Below are positions 9,205 through 17,462 of a stretch of 64,000 nucleotides of DNA, one piece after another; within the stretch, counting starts at the first letter, position 1, and the number at the start of each line of letters is the position of its first letter. The stretch is from Halomonas elongata (lineage in GTDB: Bacteria; Pseudomonadota; Gammaproteobacteria; Pseudomonadales; Halomonadaceae), in contig NZ_JAJQTQ010000005.1 in assembly GCF_029081005.1 (NCBI RefSeq), forward strand, positions 1-64,000. The letters run 5' to 3'. The notes below the pieces were generated by a model. It had not been told where the DNA came from. It did no database searches and saw only the letters and a program-made list of their open reading frames with translations. The translations under genes were made by a program, and so were the position numbers.

Positions 9205-10512
9205 TCAGCCCTCGATCTCGTCGAACTCGAACGTCAGCCGTGCCGCCAGGCGCTCGTAGGCCTCGAGCAATTGCTCCGCGCTCTCGGCCCCCATCCAGAT
9301 GTAGGCCAGCGCATAGCTGTAGCTGTCCTGTTCGGGCATCGTCGACAGGCGCTGCCCGGCTTCCACCTGCAGGGCGATCACGCTGCTCGGGAAGTCCGCC
9401 TCCAGGGCGGCGACTTCCGCGTCGCTCGGCACCCGGGTGGCCACGGCATCGACGAAGAACACCCGGTAGAAGAACTTGCCCGCCACCGCGTAGTCGCCCC
9501 GGCGATGCGGCATGTCGGGGCGCCGGCCCAGCGCCAGGTCGATGGTGACCTGCTGGTGGCTGACCCCGTCGACCTTCGCGAAGAGGTCACAGTGGGACTG
9601 GGAGATGCGGGTATTGATCTCCAGCAGCCAGATGCGGTCCTGTACCTCGTCCCAGAAGTACTCGATATTGAAGGCCGAGTTGTCGAAGCCGATGTGGCGC
9701 ATCACCGTGTCGGTGAGTTCGCGCATCTTGTCCTGGATGGGGGCGGGCAGCCCCGAGGGATAGCGGTAATGGAAGAAGCTCAACACCTGGGGGTAGCGCA
9801 GCGAGTCGACGATGCCGTAGCTGACCACCTCGCCCTCGAAGACATAGCCCTCCACGGTGCACTGCCAGCCGCCGATGATCTCCTCGGCCATGCAGAAGTG
9901 GCCGTCCACGGCGGCGATCTCGTCGGGCAGCCGGGCGTGCTCGAGCACGGTGTTGAAGGGGTCGGCGATCAGGCCGATATCCTCGCGCAGCTTCTCGATG
10001 GCGTGGTAGAAGTCCTCGGGGGTGTCGATGCGGAAGCCCAGCCGCGACCCCGAGGACTTGATCGGCTTGACGAAAAAGGGGAAGTAGAGCCCGGCCTCGC
10101 CGATGCGGGTCAGGGCGTCGTCGTCGAAGGGGTCGAAGGCCGTGAAGCCGGGAATGTAGTCGGGAATCACCTCCTTTTGTACCTTCCGGCTCCAGTACTT
10201 GTGCTCGCACTTGAGCAGGCTCGCCAGCGTCGGCGAACGGGTGCCGAAACACTCGCAGAGGATCGGCAGCATGGTCGAGACGGGGAAGTCCATGTAGCCG
10301 ACGATGGCGTCCACGCTGCCGTCGAAGGCCTCCAGATGATCGGTCGCCTCCTCGAGCATGGCGGCGATATCGAAGACCTCGGTGTCGTAGACCGCGGCGG
10401 GATCGATGACCCCGTGGAAGCGACAGCCGCCGGCGCCCCTCAAGTGTTCGAGTCGCTCCCGATTGAGGTCGTTGAGTCCCACCACGAAGACATTGCGCAC
10501 TCCGCTATCCAT
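9205..10512 (-). CDS. ATP-grasp domain ligase
   Basis: A 435-aa protein with an N-terminal Rossmann-like part (VFVVGLNDLNRERLEHL) and a central ATP-grasp fold: FFVKPIKSSGSRLGF near residue 145-160 supplies the ATP-binding lysine, and WLLEINTRISQS near 300 supplies the metal-binding Glu and Asn. ATP-grasp enzymes of this kind join a carboxylate to an amine or thiol through an acyl-phosphate. First gene of a two-gene operon with the S15-like hydrolase. The substrate cannot be read from sequence; a peptide or amino-acid amide is a reasonable guess because the partner is a peptidase-like hydrolase. Confidence 0.85.
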   Translation of the reverse strand: MDSGVRNVFVVGLNDLNRERLEHLRGAGGCRFHGVIDPAAVYDTEVFDIAAMLEEATDHLEAFDGSVDAIVGYMDFPVSTMLPILCECFGTRSPTLASLLKCEHKYWSRKVQKEVIPDYIPGFTAFDPFDDDALTRIGEAGLYFPFFVKPIKSSGSRLGFRIDTPEDFYHAIEKLREDIGLIADPFNTVLEHARLPDEIAAVDGHFCMAEEIIGGWQCTVEGYVFEGEVVSYGIVDSLRYPQVLSFFHYRYPSGLPAPIQDKMRELTDTVMRHIGFDNSAFNIEYFWDEVQDRIWLLEINTRISQSHCDLFAKVDGVSHQQVTIDLALGRRPDMPHRRGDYAVAGKFFYRVFFVDAVATRVPSDAEVAALEADFPSSVIALQVEAGQRLSTMPEQDSYSYALAYIWMGAESAEQLLEAYERLAARLTFEFDEIEG

Positions 10513-10625
10513 GATCGCCCCTTGCGGCCTCGGGCCGCGTCATCAAGGCATCACGGCCCATCCCGGATGCCTTCGCGACGATGCGAGCATCGCTTCCTGC
10601 AGCATAGTCCAGGGAGTGTCCTCCC

Positions 10626-10766
10626 ATGACGACACGTGCTCGTGGTGCGTTGAAACGCGGTTCGTGCGCGACGCCGATCGAAGCCTCCAGCGAGCCATGT
10701 CGGGAACTCATGCTGATCGACGGGATCGTCAAGGGAGAGCTGGATCATCGTGCGGAGGAGTCATGA
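10626..10766 (+). CDS. Hypothetical mini-ORF overlapping the coiled-coil gene, 46 aa
   Basis: ATG at 10626 with AGGGAG upstream opens a 46-codon frame whose TGA overlaps the ATG of the next gene (ATGA), the usual sign of translational coupling. The product begins MTTRARGALKRGS and ends GELDHRAEES; it holds two cysteines (residues 14 and 25) and no membrane segment. No family recognised. It may be a real leader or small-protein gene, or chance reading in a GC-rich 5' region; the exact overlap and upstream Shine-Dalgarno are the only support. Confidence 0.4.
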   Translation: MTTRARGALKRGSCATPIEASSEPCRELMLIDGIVKGELDHRAEES

Positions 10767-11050
10767 ACCAACGAGATGCCTTTATCGAGCGCTTGAAGGA
10801 CAGCCTCGCCGACTGGAACGCCGAGATCGAGGCACTGGCCGAACGAGCGCGCCAGGCCGGTGACCGGACCAGCGAACGCCATCAGGAGGACCTCGAGCGC
10901 CTGAAGGCGCGACGCGACGAGGCACGTCGTCGGCTCGACGAACTGCAGGCCTCCGGCGAGGAGGCCTGGGACGATATGCGTCAGGGTGCCGATGAGGCCT
11001 GGGAGCAGTTGCGGGAAGCGTGGAAACGGGCCAGCTCACGCTTCAAGTGA
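10763..11050 (+). CDS. Small coiled-coil protein (sll1863-like stress protein family)
   Basis: A 95-aa, highly charged, almost entirely helical protein with heptad-like Leu/Ala/Glu spacing (DWNAEIEALAERARQ, then DEARRRLDELQ, and a C-terminal AWEQLREAWKRA). It resembles the sll1863 family of small coiled-coil proteins linked to stress responses. The start at 10763 is supported by GGAGGAG six bases upstream; the frame is open further left but without ribosome binding site. It is convergent with telA, 8 bases apart. Function unknown. Confidence 0.75.
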   Translation: MNQRDAFIERLKDSLADWNAEIEALAERARQAGDRTSERHQEDLERLKARRDEARRRLDELQASGEEAWDDMRQGADEAWEQLREAWKRASSRFK

Positions 11051-11057
11051 GGGAAAC

Positions 11058-12227
11058 TCAGCGCGTCTCATCGCCGCCCGACTCGCCCCGGTCCAGACGC
11101 TCGGTCGCCGAACGCCCTCGCTGGGCCAGGCCTTCCAGGCGCTCGATCTGTGACGCCAGCTGCGGCAAGGCATCACGACGATAGTGCGCCAGGTCGTCGA
11201 TCGCGCCCATGACATCGCCAAAGGCACGCTCCAGCGACTGCATGTCCAGGGTCGCCGAGGACGCCCGGGTCTGGATGTCAACGCCCTGCCGCTTCAGGGC
11301 CTCGGCGGTACCGGCGATGGTCTCGGAGGTGGCGGCATTGAGTGACTCGATGCGCTCCAGCACCAGTCGCTGGTTGGCCAGCGCCAGGGCCACCGTGGCT
11401 GCCACGCTGAGCGCCGAGACGGTGACGTTGATCGCCCGGTCCACGCCCCGCATCAGTTCGCGGTTGTTGCGGATGATGACCTCGAGGGCCAGCACGCCCT
11501 GCTGACTGACCGCCTGCTGCTGCTGGAGATCGAGAATCCGCTGACGCAGGGGGAACAGCAACTCTTCCTCGACGAAACCGCGTCGCTGTTCGTCGAGTTC
11601 CGGCAGGGCGTTTTCCAGGCGAGAGTCGATGGCGCGCCCCAGCGCGACCTGGCGCTCCAGTTGACCGAGCGTCTCGCGAAGGGCCTGTTGATCGTCGCTC
11701 AGGGTGAGATTATCCCGGGCCAGCCGGTCGCGTCCCCCCTCGAGATCGGCGATGATGGCATCGAGCGCCTGTTGGGCGGTCTCGAAGCGCTGGAAATAAC
11801 GCTGCAGGCGCGTCCCCATGCCGGGAATCCAGCGTCGAAGACGATCCATCGGCCCCGGCTCCAGGCGGTGGTGACGCGGATCCAGCGAGGTCATCCGGCC
11901 CCGCAAGTCTCCCAGCGCCTTGGCGACCGCCCCGCCATCGTCTCCATCGCGGGCCAACTGGTGCAGCGGGGTCTTGAGCATCTCGCTCTGGTGGGCGGCC
12001 TGACGCTGAAGGTCGAGCCCCATCTCGTCTACTGCCCGGCGCTGCTCCGCAGCGTCACCGGCCTTGTCTCCCAGGATCTCCTCGACGAAAGCCTCGGCCG
12101 TCGCCTCGAGTTCCGGGTCCAGGGTCTCTCGATGCGCCGGCTCGTCGTGCGCCAGTTCCTCGGCGATACGCTCCACCGGCGGCAGCGAAAGGCGGCCATC
12201 CAGTTGGTCTGTGGACGCGTCAGTCAT
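11058..12227 (-). CDS. telA: Toxic anion resistance protein TelA family
   Basis: A 389-aa soluble, largely helical protein of the TelA/KlaA family, named after tellurite resistance. Typical parts are the paired long helices in the middle (RYFQRFETAQQALDAIIADL; ALRETLGQLERQV) and the block VLALEVIIRNNRELMRGVDR followed by an Ala/Val-rich helix NVTVSALSVAATVALALANQ near 265-285. Biochemical role is unresolved in the family. It lies 32 bases downstream of a membrane protein gene in the same direction, a pairing common for TelA, so the two probably act together at the envelope. Confidence 0.88.
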   Translation of the reverse strand: MTDASTDQLDGRLSLPPVERIAEELAHDEPAHRETLDPELEATAEAFVEEILGDKAGDAAEQRRAVDEMGLDLQRQAAHQSEMLKTPLHQLARDGDDGGAVAKALGDLRGRMTSLDPRHHRLEPGPMDRLRRWIPGMGTRLQRYFQRFETAQQALDAIIADLEGGRDRLARDNLTLSDDQQALRETLGQLERQVALGRAIDSRLENALPELDEQRRGFVEEELLFPLRQRILDLQQQQAVSQQGVLALEVIIRNNRELMRGVDRAINVTVSALSVAATVALALANQRLVLERIESLNAATSETIAGTAEALKRQGVDIQTRASSATLDMQSLERAFGDVMGAIDDLAHYRRDALPQLASQIERLEGLAQRGRSATERLDRGESGGDETR

Positions 12228-12259
12228 GGTGTTTCCCCCTTGTCAGCCAGGCCCCTTGC

Positions 12260-13192
12260 TCAATCGGATGGACGCGACTGCTGCCGCTGCCCATAACGCT
12301 CGGCCCCCTCGATGAAACGCCGTAGTTCGTCACAGGCCCGCTCCGCGCCCAGGGCGGCCTTGGGTCGGCCGGTGACCACGCTGGAAAGCGTCACCGCGGC
12401 ATCGTCGAGCGCCGTCAACGCCGCTTCGTTGCGTGCCGCGAGGCGGCGCAGGGCGATCTCGGTTTCCTCGATCAGCGCCAGCCGTCGCCGCAGGGCCTCG
12501 GTCTCCTCGGCGGAGAGGCGTGGGGCATCCTTGGCGAGCCGACGGCGCACATAGTCGACATCCATGCCACGAATGCCCTTCGCCCGGTCGACCATGGCAT
12601 CAAAGTCGTCGATGGCCCCGAGGCTCACCTGGTCGACCAGCGAACGTGCTCGCTCGAAGGCCAGTTCGCCGGGCTCGAAACGCGCTTCGAGCACGTCATT
12701 CACATGCCGATAGCGGCCATGGAGGCGATCGACCCGGGAGGCCAGCTCAGGGCGATCAACGCCAAGCAGCTCGCCCTTGGCACGACACAGAGCCCGGACG
12801 ATCTCGTCGGCACCCACCGGCGGGCGAGATGGGTCGAGCTCGACGACGCCGGCTTCGGCGCGTGAACGCTCGCGACGGCGTGCGGCGTCATAACGGTGCT
12901 GCCGGCGGCGTGCCCGCCAGCGATGCCAACGGCGTTCCAGGGGCAACTCGACAGCGATGGCGACCAGGCCCGCCAGCCAGCCCAACAGACTGGGACCGAA
13001 GCCTCCCCACAACGACGTCAGCCACATCAGCAGGCTGATGAAGGGCAGCACGGCACCGTAACGCACCAGCACGCGCCAGCGCTGCGGGGACTCGGTGGGC
13101 AGTGCCAGCCGCGGCTTCACCAGGCCGACCAGGCACCACGGCGGGCAAGTGAGGAACAGACCATAGGCCGCCCCCTGCAGAAACTCCAGCAT
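12260..13192 (-). CDS. Membrane-anchored TelA-partner protein (uncharacterised)
   Basis: About 310 aa. Two or three N-terminal hydrophobic segments (AAYGLFLTCPPWCLVGLV; GAVLPFISLLMWLTSLW; LLGWLAGLVAIAVEL) are followed by a long cytoplasmic helical region rich in Arg and Glu. The layout resembles the XpaC-like membrane proteins often encoded next to TelA, but I do not recognise specific residues. The start at 13192 (MLEFLQGAAYG) has GGAGG 12 bases upstream; in-frame ATGs at 13234 and 13324 are possible alternatives without clear binding sites. Upstream of, and probably co-transcribed with, telA. Confidence 0.7.
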   Translation of the reverse strand: MLEFLQGAAYGLFLTCPPWCLVGLVKPRLALPTESPQRWRVLVRYGAVLPFISLLMWLTSLWGGFGPSLLGWLAGLVAIAVELPLERRWHRWRARRRQHRYDAARRRERSRAEAGVVELDPSRPPVGADEIVRALCRAKGELLGVDRPELASRVDRLHGRYRHVNDVLEARFEPGELAFERARSLVDQVSLGAIDDFDAMVDRAKGIRGMDVDYVRRRLAKDAPRLSAEETEALRRRLALIEETEIALRRLAARNEAALTALDDAAVTLSSVVTGRPKAALGAERACDELRRFIEGAERYGQRQQSRPSD

Positions 13193-13344
13193 GGTGTCGT
13201 CGATCCTCCGCTGTTGCTCGTCCGGCCCCTTCATGATGCGGTTCCGGGCGCCGCTTAGCCACCCCGCATTGCAGGGCGGTTCACCGACCGCCTCCGTGAT
13301 ATGCTGCCGAATGCGGTTCATCATCCATCAGCACGGTTATCCTC

Positions 13345-14169
13345 GTGACTCCGACCGAGCATCTCGCCAATGCCGCCAGCCTGACCTGGCACCGTCACCT
13401 GGCCCGCCTGTTCCAGGCCGCCGCCGGCAGCGGCTTTCCGACTCTGCTGGAACAGACGCTGCGCGAGCTGGTCGGTTTCGACACCATCCTGATCAACACC
13501 TACAAGGGACAACGGCGACCGCTGCTGATTCACGACAATTATCCACCGACGCGCCGCGAACAGGGCATCGAACGCTACCTGAGCCAGGCCTACCTGCTGG
13601 ATCCCTTCTTCAAGGCCGTTCACGACGGGTTGGAGAGCGGCGCGCATCGACTGCGGGAACTGGCGCCGGACCGCTTCGAGAGCAGCGATTACTATCACCA
13701 CTATTACCGAGCCCTTGGGCTCACCGACGAAATCGGCCTTTTCGCCAGGGTCGATACCGACGTGGTGATGGTGGTCTCACTGGGATTCCGCGACGATGCG
13801 CCCCGGGTCACTCGCCGAGATCTGCTGGCGCTGCGCCACATCATGCCGGTGCTCGACGTCCTGCTCGGCGAGTACTGGAAGTGGCAGGAGCACCGTTTCC
13901 ACCAGTGCCTGGCCGAACGCGAGCCGGTGGAAGAGGCCTTCGACAGCTTCGGCCAGGAAAGCCTGACGGCGCGCGAACGGGAGATCGTGCGCCTGCTGCT
14001 GGCCGGCCACTCCACCAAGTCGGCGGCCCGCGAACTGGGCATCAGCGACGGCACCGTCAAGGTCCACCGCAAGCACCTCTACCAGCGCCTCGAGGTCTCC
14101 AGCCAGTCGCAGCTGTTCCGGCTGTTTCTCGACCATGTGGCACTGGTCTCCCGCCAGCAGGCCGGCTAA
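13345..14169 (+). CDS. LuxR-type (GerE helix-turn-helix) transcriptional regulator
   Basis: A 274-aa regulator starting with GTG. The C-terminal ~65 residues are a LuxR/GerE DNA-binding domain: LTAREREIVRLLLAGHSTKSAA then ISDGTVKVHRKHLYQRL. The N-terminal ~190 residues form a GAF-like sensor region (FDTILINTYKG; AYLLDPFFKAVHDG) typical of LuxR-type regulators of catabolic genes in marine gammaproteobacteria rather than of acyl-homoserine-lactone receptors. It is divergent from the TelA-partner gene and convergent with the DUF2182 gene. Its targets are not obvious; the agmatine-type cluster to the right is a candidate but is separated by two genes. Confidence 0.85.
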   Translation: MTPTEHLANAASLTWHRHLARLFQAAAGSGFPTLLEQTLRELVGFDTILINTYKGQRRPLLIHDNYPPTRREQGIERYLSQAYLLDPFFKAVHDGLESGAHRLRELAPDRFESSDYYHHYYRALGLTDEIGLFARVDTDVVMVVSLGFRDDAPRVTRRDLLALRHIMPVLDVLLGEYWKWQEHRFHQCLAEREPVEEAFDSFGQESLTAREREIVRLLLAGHSTKSAARELGISDGTVKVHRKHLYQRLEVSSQSQLFRLFLDHVALVSRQQAG

Positions 14170-14192
14170 GCGCTCCCTCAATGGGCAGTGCC

Positions 14193-14972
14193 TCAGGTCA
14201 GGACCGCCCATAGAACCACCCCGCCCCAGACCACCAGCACGCCGCCCAGGAGGCGCCCCAGCCGGTGACCGGCCGGAGCCAGCTTCTCGACCAGCACCCA
14301 GAGCGCCAGCCCGGCAACCCAGAGCAGGCTCATGACGCCACCGACGAACAGCAGCAGCATCAGCACCCAGCAGCAGCCGAGACAATAGGCGCCATGGTGC
14401 AATCCCATCACCAGGGCGCCCCACCTTCCCTCACGCCACCGAGTGAGCACAAACTCCAGCGGTGAACGGCAATGGCGCAGGCAGGCCTCCTTGAGTGGCG
14501 ACCACTGGTAGAGCCCAGCACCGATCAGCACCACCCCCGCCACTCCCTGGCTGGTGAGAGCCAGCATCGGCGACAGCAGCGCGGCCCGCTGCAGTTCGTA
14601 CTGCAGCAGCACCGCCGCCAGGCTGAACAGCATCCAGACAATCAGGTAGCCGGCAGCGAAGAGTCCCGTCGCCGCGGCAGCCTCACCACGGTCACGACGC
14701 CGCCGGGTCAGGGTGGCATGCAGCAGAAGCATGGGGGCGGCACTGGGCAGCATCATCGCCGTCATCATCAGCCCCCACATCAGCAGCATCAGCCCCGATT
14801 CCAGGGGCGTCCAGGGGCCTATCGTCATGGGCATCAAGAGGGCCTGACCGTGGGCCATCCAGAGGGCCTCGGCGATCAGATAGCCCCAGCACAGGGCGGA
14901 AACCATCCCCAGGGCGACCAGGGTCCAGAAGCGGTCGCGGCGCAGCAAGCGCTCCAGCGCATGGTCTTCCAC
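14193..14972 (-). CDS. DUF2182 family integral membrane protein (predicted metal-binding)
   Basis: A 259-aa inner-membrane protein with about six hydrophobic segments. The Met-rich block WGLMMTAMMLPSAAPMLLL near residue 66-84 and the GLHHGAYCLGCCWVLM stretch near 190-205, with clustered Cys, His and Met, are hallmarks of the DUF2182 family annotated as predicted metal-binding membrane protein. It lies 23 bases downstream of a DUF1326 gene, and this pair occurs together in many proteobacteria. The Cys/Met clusters suggest a soft metal such as copper, which is an inference. Confidence 0.88.
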   Translation of the reverse strand: MEDHALERLLRRDRFWTLVALGMVSALCWGYLIAEALWMAHGQALLMPMTIGPWTPLESGLMLLMWGLMMTAMMLPSAAPMLLLHATLTRRRRDRGEAAAATGLFAAGYLIVWMLFSLAAVLLQYELQRAALLSPMLALTSQGVAGVVLIGAGLYQWSPLKEACLRHCRSPLEFVLTRWREGRWGALVMGLHHGAYCLGCCWVLMLLLFVGGVMSLLWVAGLALWVLVEKLAPAGHRLGRLLGGVLVVWGGVVLWAVLT

Positions 14973-14995
14973 TCCTTACCTCCCGGCCGCCTCGC

Positions 14996-15628
14996 TCAGG
15001 CGGCCACCCCATGGGGCGTCTGTACCACATGGGCCAGGGTGCTATGGGCCCCTCGAGTGGTAAAGGCCAGATCGCCGGCGCTGTCGATATCCGCCGAGGC
15101 CACCTCTCCTTCGAGATGCTCGAAGCCCTCCGGCATCACGACCCGGATGCGATGCGGCGTCTCGGTTACCGGATTGCGAATCGGCGCTACTCGGGAACTC
15201 AGGACGCCGGGCATCTCGAGTCGGGCGGTGCGCGCCGCCAGGTCGAACTCGAAATCGATCGGCGCGAAGCGGGGGTCGTGCAGGCGGGCCACGATCAGGC
15301 TGAAGATATGGAAGAGTGTTCCTTCATCGGAGTGCTCCCCGGAGAGGATCGCGAACAGCGCCTCACGCTGCTCGGGGGTGGCACGCTCGTCGATCAGTGG
15401 CTGGGCATCCCCGTTGCCCTCGTGCAGGGGCCCGGGGAACTTCACCACCACGAAGAAGCTCAGGCCGTCGAGGCGCGTCGTGCCGAAGTGGCCCGAGGCG
15501 ATGCGCATGCCCAGGAAGCCCTGACACTCGCCCTGGGTCGGCGGGGCCAGGAAGTCGCAGGGACAGCCGAAGGCGCAGTTGCAGTTCTTGAGCCAATCTC
15601 CTTCGAGACGCCAGTCTTGGCGGGACAT
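14996..15628 (-). CDS. DUF1326 domain protein
   Basis: A 210-aa soluble protein. The N-terminus has the DUF1326 signature with a compact cysteine cluster, NCNCAFGCPCDF near residues 16-27, plus a further Cys in GECQGF, a likely metal site. The rest is beta-rich with no membrane segment. First gene of a two-gene unit with the DUF2182 membrane protein, so a soluble metal-binding partner of that protein is the natural reading. Function not established for the family. Confidence 0.85.
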   Translation of the reverse strand: MSRQDWRLEGDWLKNCNCAFGCPCDFLAPPTQGECQGFLGMRIASGHFGTTRLDGLSFFVVVKFPGPLHEGNGDAQPLIDERATPEQREALFAILSGEHSDEGTLFHIFSLIVARLHDPRFAPIDFEFDLAARTARLEMPGVLSSRVAPIRNPVTETPHRIRVVMPEGFEHLEGEVASADIDSAGDLAFTTRGAHSTLAHVVQTPHGVAA

Positions 15629-15813
15629 AATGGAATCCTCCCCTTAGCCATCGGACAGCGGCCGGTTGCCGGATTGGTCACCGGCCCGTGGAGGCTCCCT
15701 CCGGGAGCAGGACATCTTTCTCCCTGTCCTACGCAGTGTAGACGTTACAACCCCGGAGGCATGGGATTATCGAAAGCGGCAAGCCTGGCCACGACAAGGT
15801 GCCCCAAACGTAC

Positions 15814-15844
15814 AAAAGCCGGCTCCGGAGGCGTAAGAGCCGGC
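15814..15844 (-). terminator. Intrinsic terminator of the aldehyde dehydrogenase unit
   Basis: Perfect 8-bp stem GCCGGCTC (15818-15825) and GAGCCGGC (15837-15844) with an 11-base loop; read leftward it is followed by TTTT (15814-15817). It sits about 60 bases after the stop of the leftward aldehyde dehydrogenase gene. Confidence 0.7.
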
Positions 15845-15902
15845 AAGACAACGAGGACCAGACATCCTCATCAGCGCACAGTAAGACCGATAAGGACGAC
15901 GC

Positions 15903-17447
15903 TCAGGGCACGAGCGTCATCCACACGCTCTTCAGATCGGAGTACTCCTCCAGCGAGTGGTGAGACTTGTCGCGGCCGTTGCCCGACTGCTTGACGCCGC
16001 CGAAGGGCACCGTCTGGTCCATGTCCGCCCAGTTGTTGACGAACACCTGGCCCGAGCGCAGCCGCCGGGTGACGCGCATGATGCGGTCGATGTCCTGGCT
16101 CCACAGGCCCGCCGCCAGGCCATAGTCGCTGTCGTTGGCCAGCCGCACGGCCTCTTCCTCGGTGTCGAAGCCGAACACCGCCAGCACCGGCCCGAAGATC
16201 TCCTCGCGGCCGATGGCCATGCCGTCGGTGACGCCGTCGAATACCGTCGGGCCGATGAACAGGCCCTTGCCATTCGGCCCCTCGCCACCCAGCGCCTGGC
16301 CGCCGGTGCGCAGGGTCGCGCCCTCCTCCACGCCACGGCGAATGTACTCGAGGATGCGGGCATGCTGGGTGTCATCGACGATCGCGCCCATGAAGCTGTC
16401 CGGGTCCAGCGGATCGCCGGGCTGCATGCGCTCGGCGGCGGCCAATACCTTGTCGACGAAGGCCTCGCGAATCGTATTCTCGACCAGCAGCCGGGAGCCG
16501 GCGATGCAAACCTCGCCCTGGTTGTGGAAGATCGCCGCCGCGGCATGCTCGGCCACCCGGTCCAGGTCCTTGCAGTCGGCGAAGATCACATTCGGGCTCT
16601 TGCCGCCGCACTCCAGGAACACCTTCTTGAGGTTCGACTGGCCGGCGTACTGCATCAGCTGCTTGCCGACCCCGGTGGAGCCGGTAAAGGCCAGGCAGTC
16701 GACGTCCATCGACAGCGCCAGCGCCTTGCCCACGGTGTGGCCGAAGCCCGGCAGCACCTGGAAGACGCCGCGCGGCAGGCCGGCCTCGCGGGTCAGTTCC
16801 GCCAGACGCAGCGCCGAGAGCGGCGACTTCTCCGAGGGCTTGAGGATGACGCTGTTGCCGGCGGCCAGCGCCGGGCCGATCTTCCAGGCGGTCATCATCA
16901 GCGGGAAGTTCCAGGGCACGATGGAGGCCACCACACCGAGCGGCTCGCGCATCACCAGTCCCAGGCTCTCCTCGCCGGTGGGCGCGACCTCGCCGTAGAG
17001 CTTGTCGATGGACTCGGCATGGTAACGAATGCAGCCGATGGCACCGGCCATGTCGCCCATGGCACTCGACACCGGCTTGCCCATGTCCAGGCTGTCGAGC
17101 AGCGCCAGCTCGTGCTGGTTGGCCTCCATCAGCGCGGCGAGCTTGAGCAGCACGGCCTTGCGGCCGCTCGGCGCCCGCCGCGACCACTCGCCGCTCTCGA
17201 AGGCGTGTCGGGCCGCGGCCACTGCCGCCTCGGCATCGGCGGCGTCACAGCTGGCCACCTCGGCGAGCGTCTCGCCGGTGGCCGGATTGACGGTTGTGAA
17301 GGTCTCGCCGCCGGCGGCCTCGACGAAGGCGTCGTCGATATAGGCGCGGGTCTCGAGGCGCTGCTCGGTCGTCAGGCGTTTGGCCAGCGCCTGCCAGTCG
17401 GCCAGGGTTTCGGGAATCGAGGGTTCGGGTCGAGTCATGTCATTCAT
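15903..17447 (-). CDS. puuC: NAD(P)+-dependent aldehyde dehydrogenase, PuuC-like
   Basis: A 514-aa class I/II aldehyde dehydrogenase. The signature blocks are PWNFPLMMTAWKIGPALAAG near 180-200, FTGSTGVGKQL near 265, the general-base block LECGGKSPNVIF near 287 and the catalytic cysteine in NQGEVCIAGSR near 320. The overall pattern matches PuuC-type enzymes that oxidise aminoaldehydes such as 4-aminobutanal derivatives. It lies 15 bases downstream of an M20 carbamoylase gene and is divergent from an aminotransferase, antiporter and agmatine deiminase unit, so oxidation of the aldehyde made by that aminotransferase is the likely role. Exact substrate is inferred. Confidence 0.85.
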   Translation of the reverse strand: MNDMTRPEPSIPETLADWQALAKRLTTEQRLETRAYIDDAFVEAAGGETFTTVNPATGETLAEVASCDAADAEAAVAAARHAFESGEWSRRAPSGRKAVLLKLAALMEANQHELALLDSLDMGKPVSSAMGDMAGAIGCIRYHAESIDKLYGEVAPTGEESLGLVMREPLGVVASIVPWNFPLMMTAWKIGPALAAGNSVILKPSEKSPLSALRLAELTREAGLPRGVFQVLPGFGHTVGKALALSMDVDCLAFTGSTGVGKQLMQYAGQSNLKKVFLECGGKSPNVIFADCKDLDRVAEHAAAAIFHNQGEVCIAGSRLLVENTIREAFVDKVLAAAERMQPGDPLDPDSFMGAIVDDTQHARILEYIRRGVEEGATLRTGGQALGGEGPNGKGLFIGPTVFDGVTDGMAIGREEIFGPVLAVFGFDTEEEAVRLANDSDYGLAAGLWSQDIDRIMRVTRRLRSGQVFVNNWADMDQTVPFGGVKQSGNGRDKSHHSLEEYSDLKSVWMTLVP

Positions 17448-17462
17448 GGCGGTCTCCCGGCA

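Noticed and set aside
7132..10629. 1165-codon open frame on the + strand
   Set aside because: Entirely antisense to the hydrolase and ATP-grasp genes, rich in Arg, Gly, His and Ala without domain pattern; both real genes have ribosome binding sites and clear motifs.
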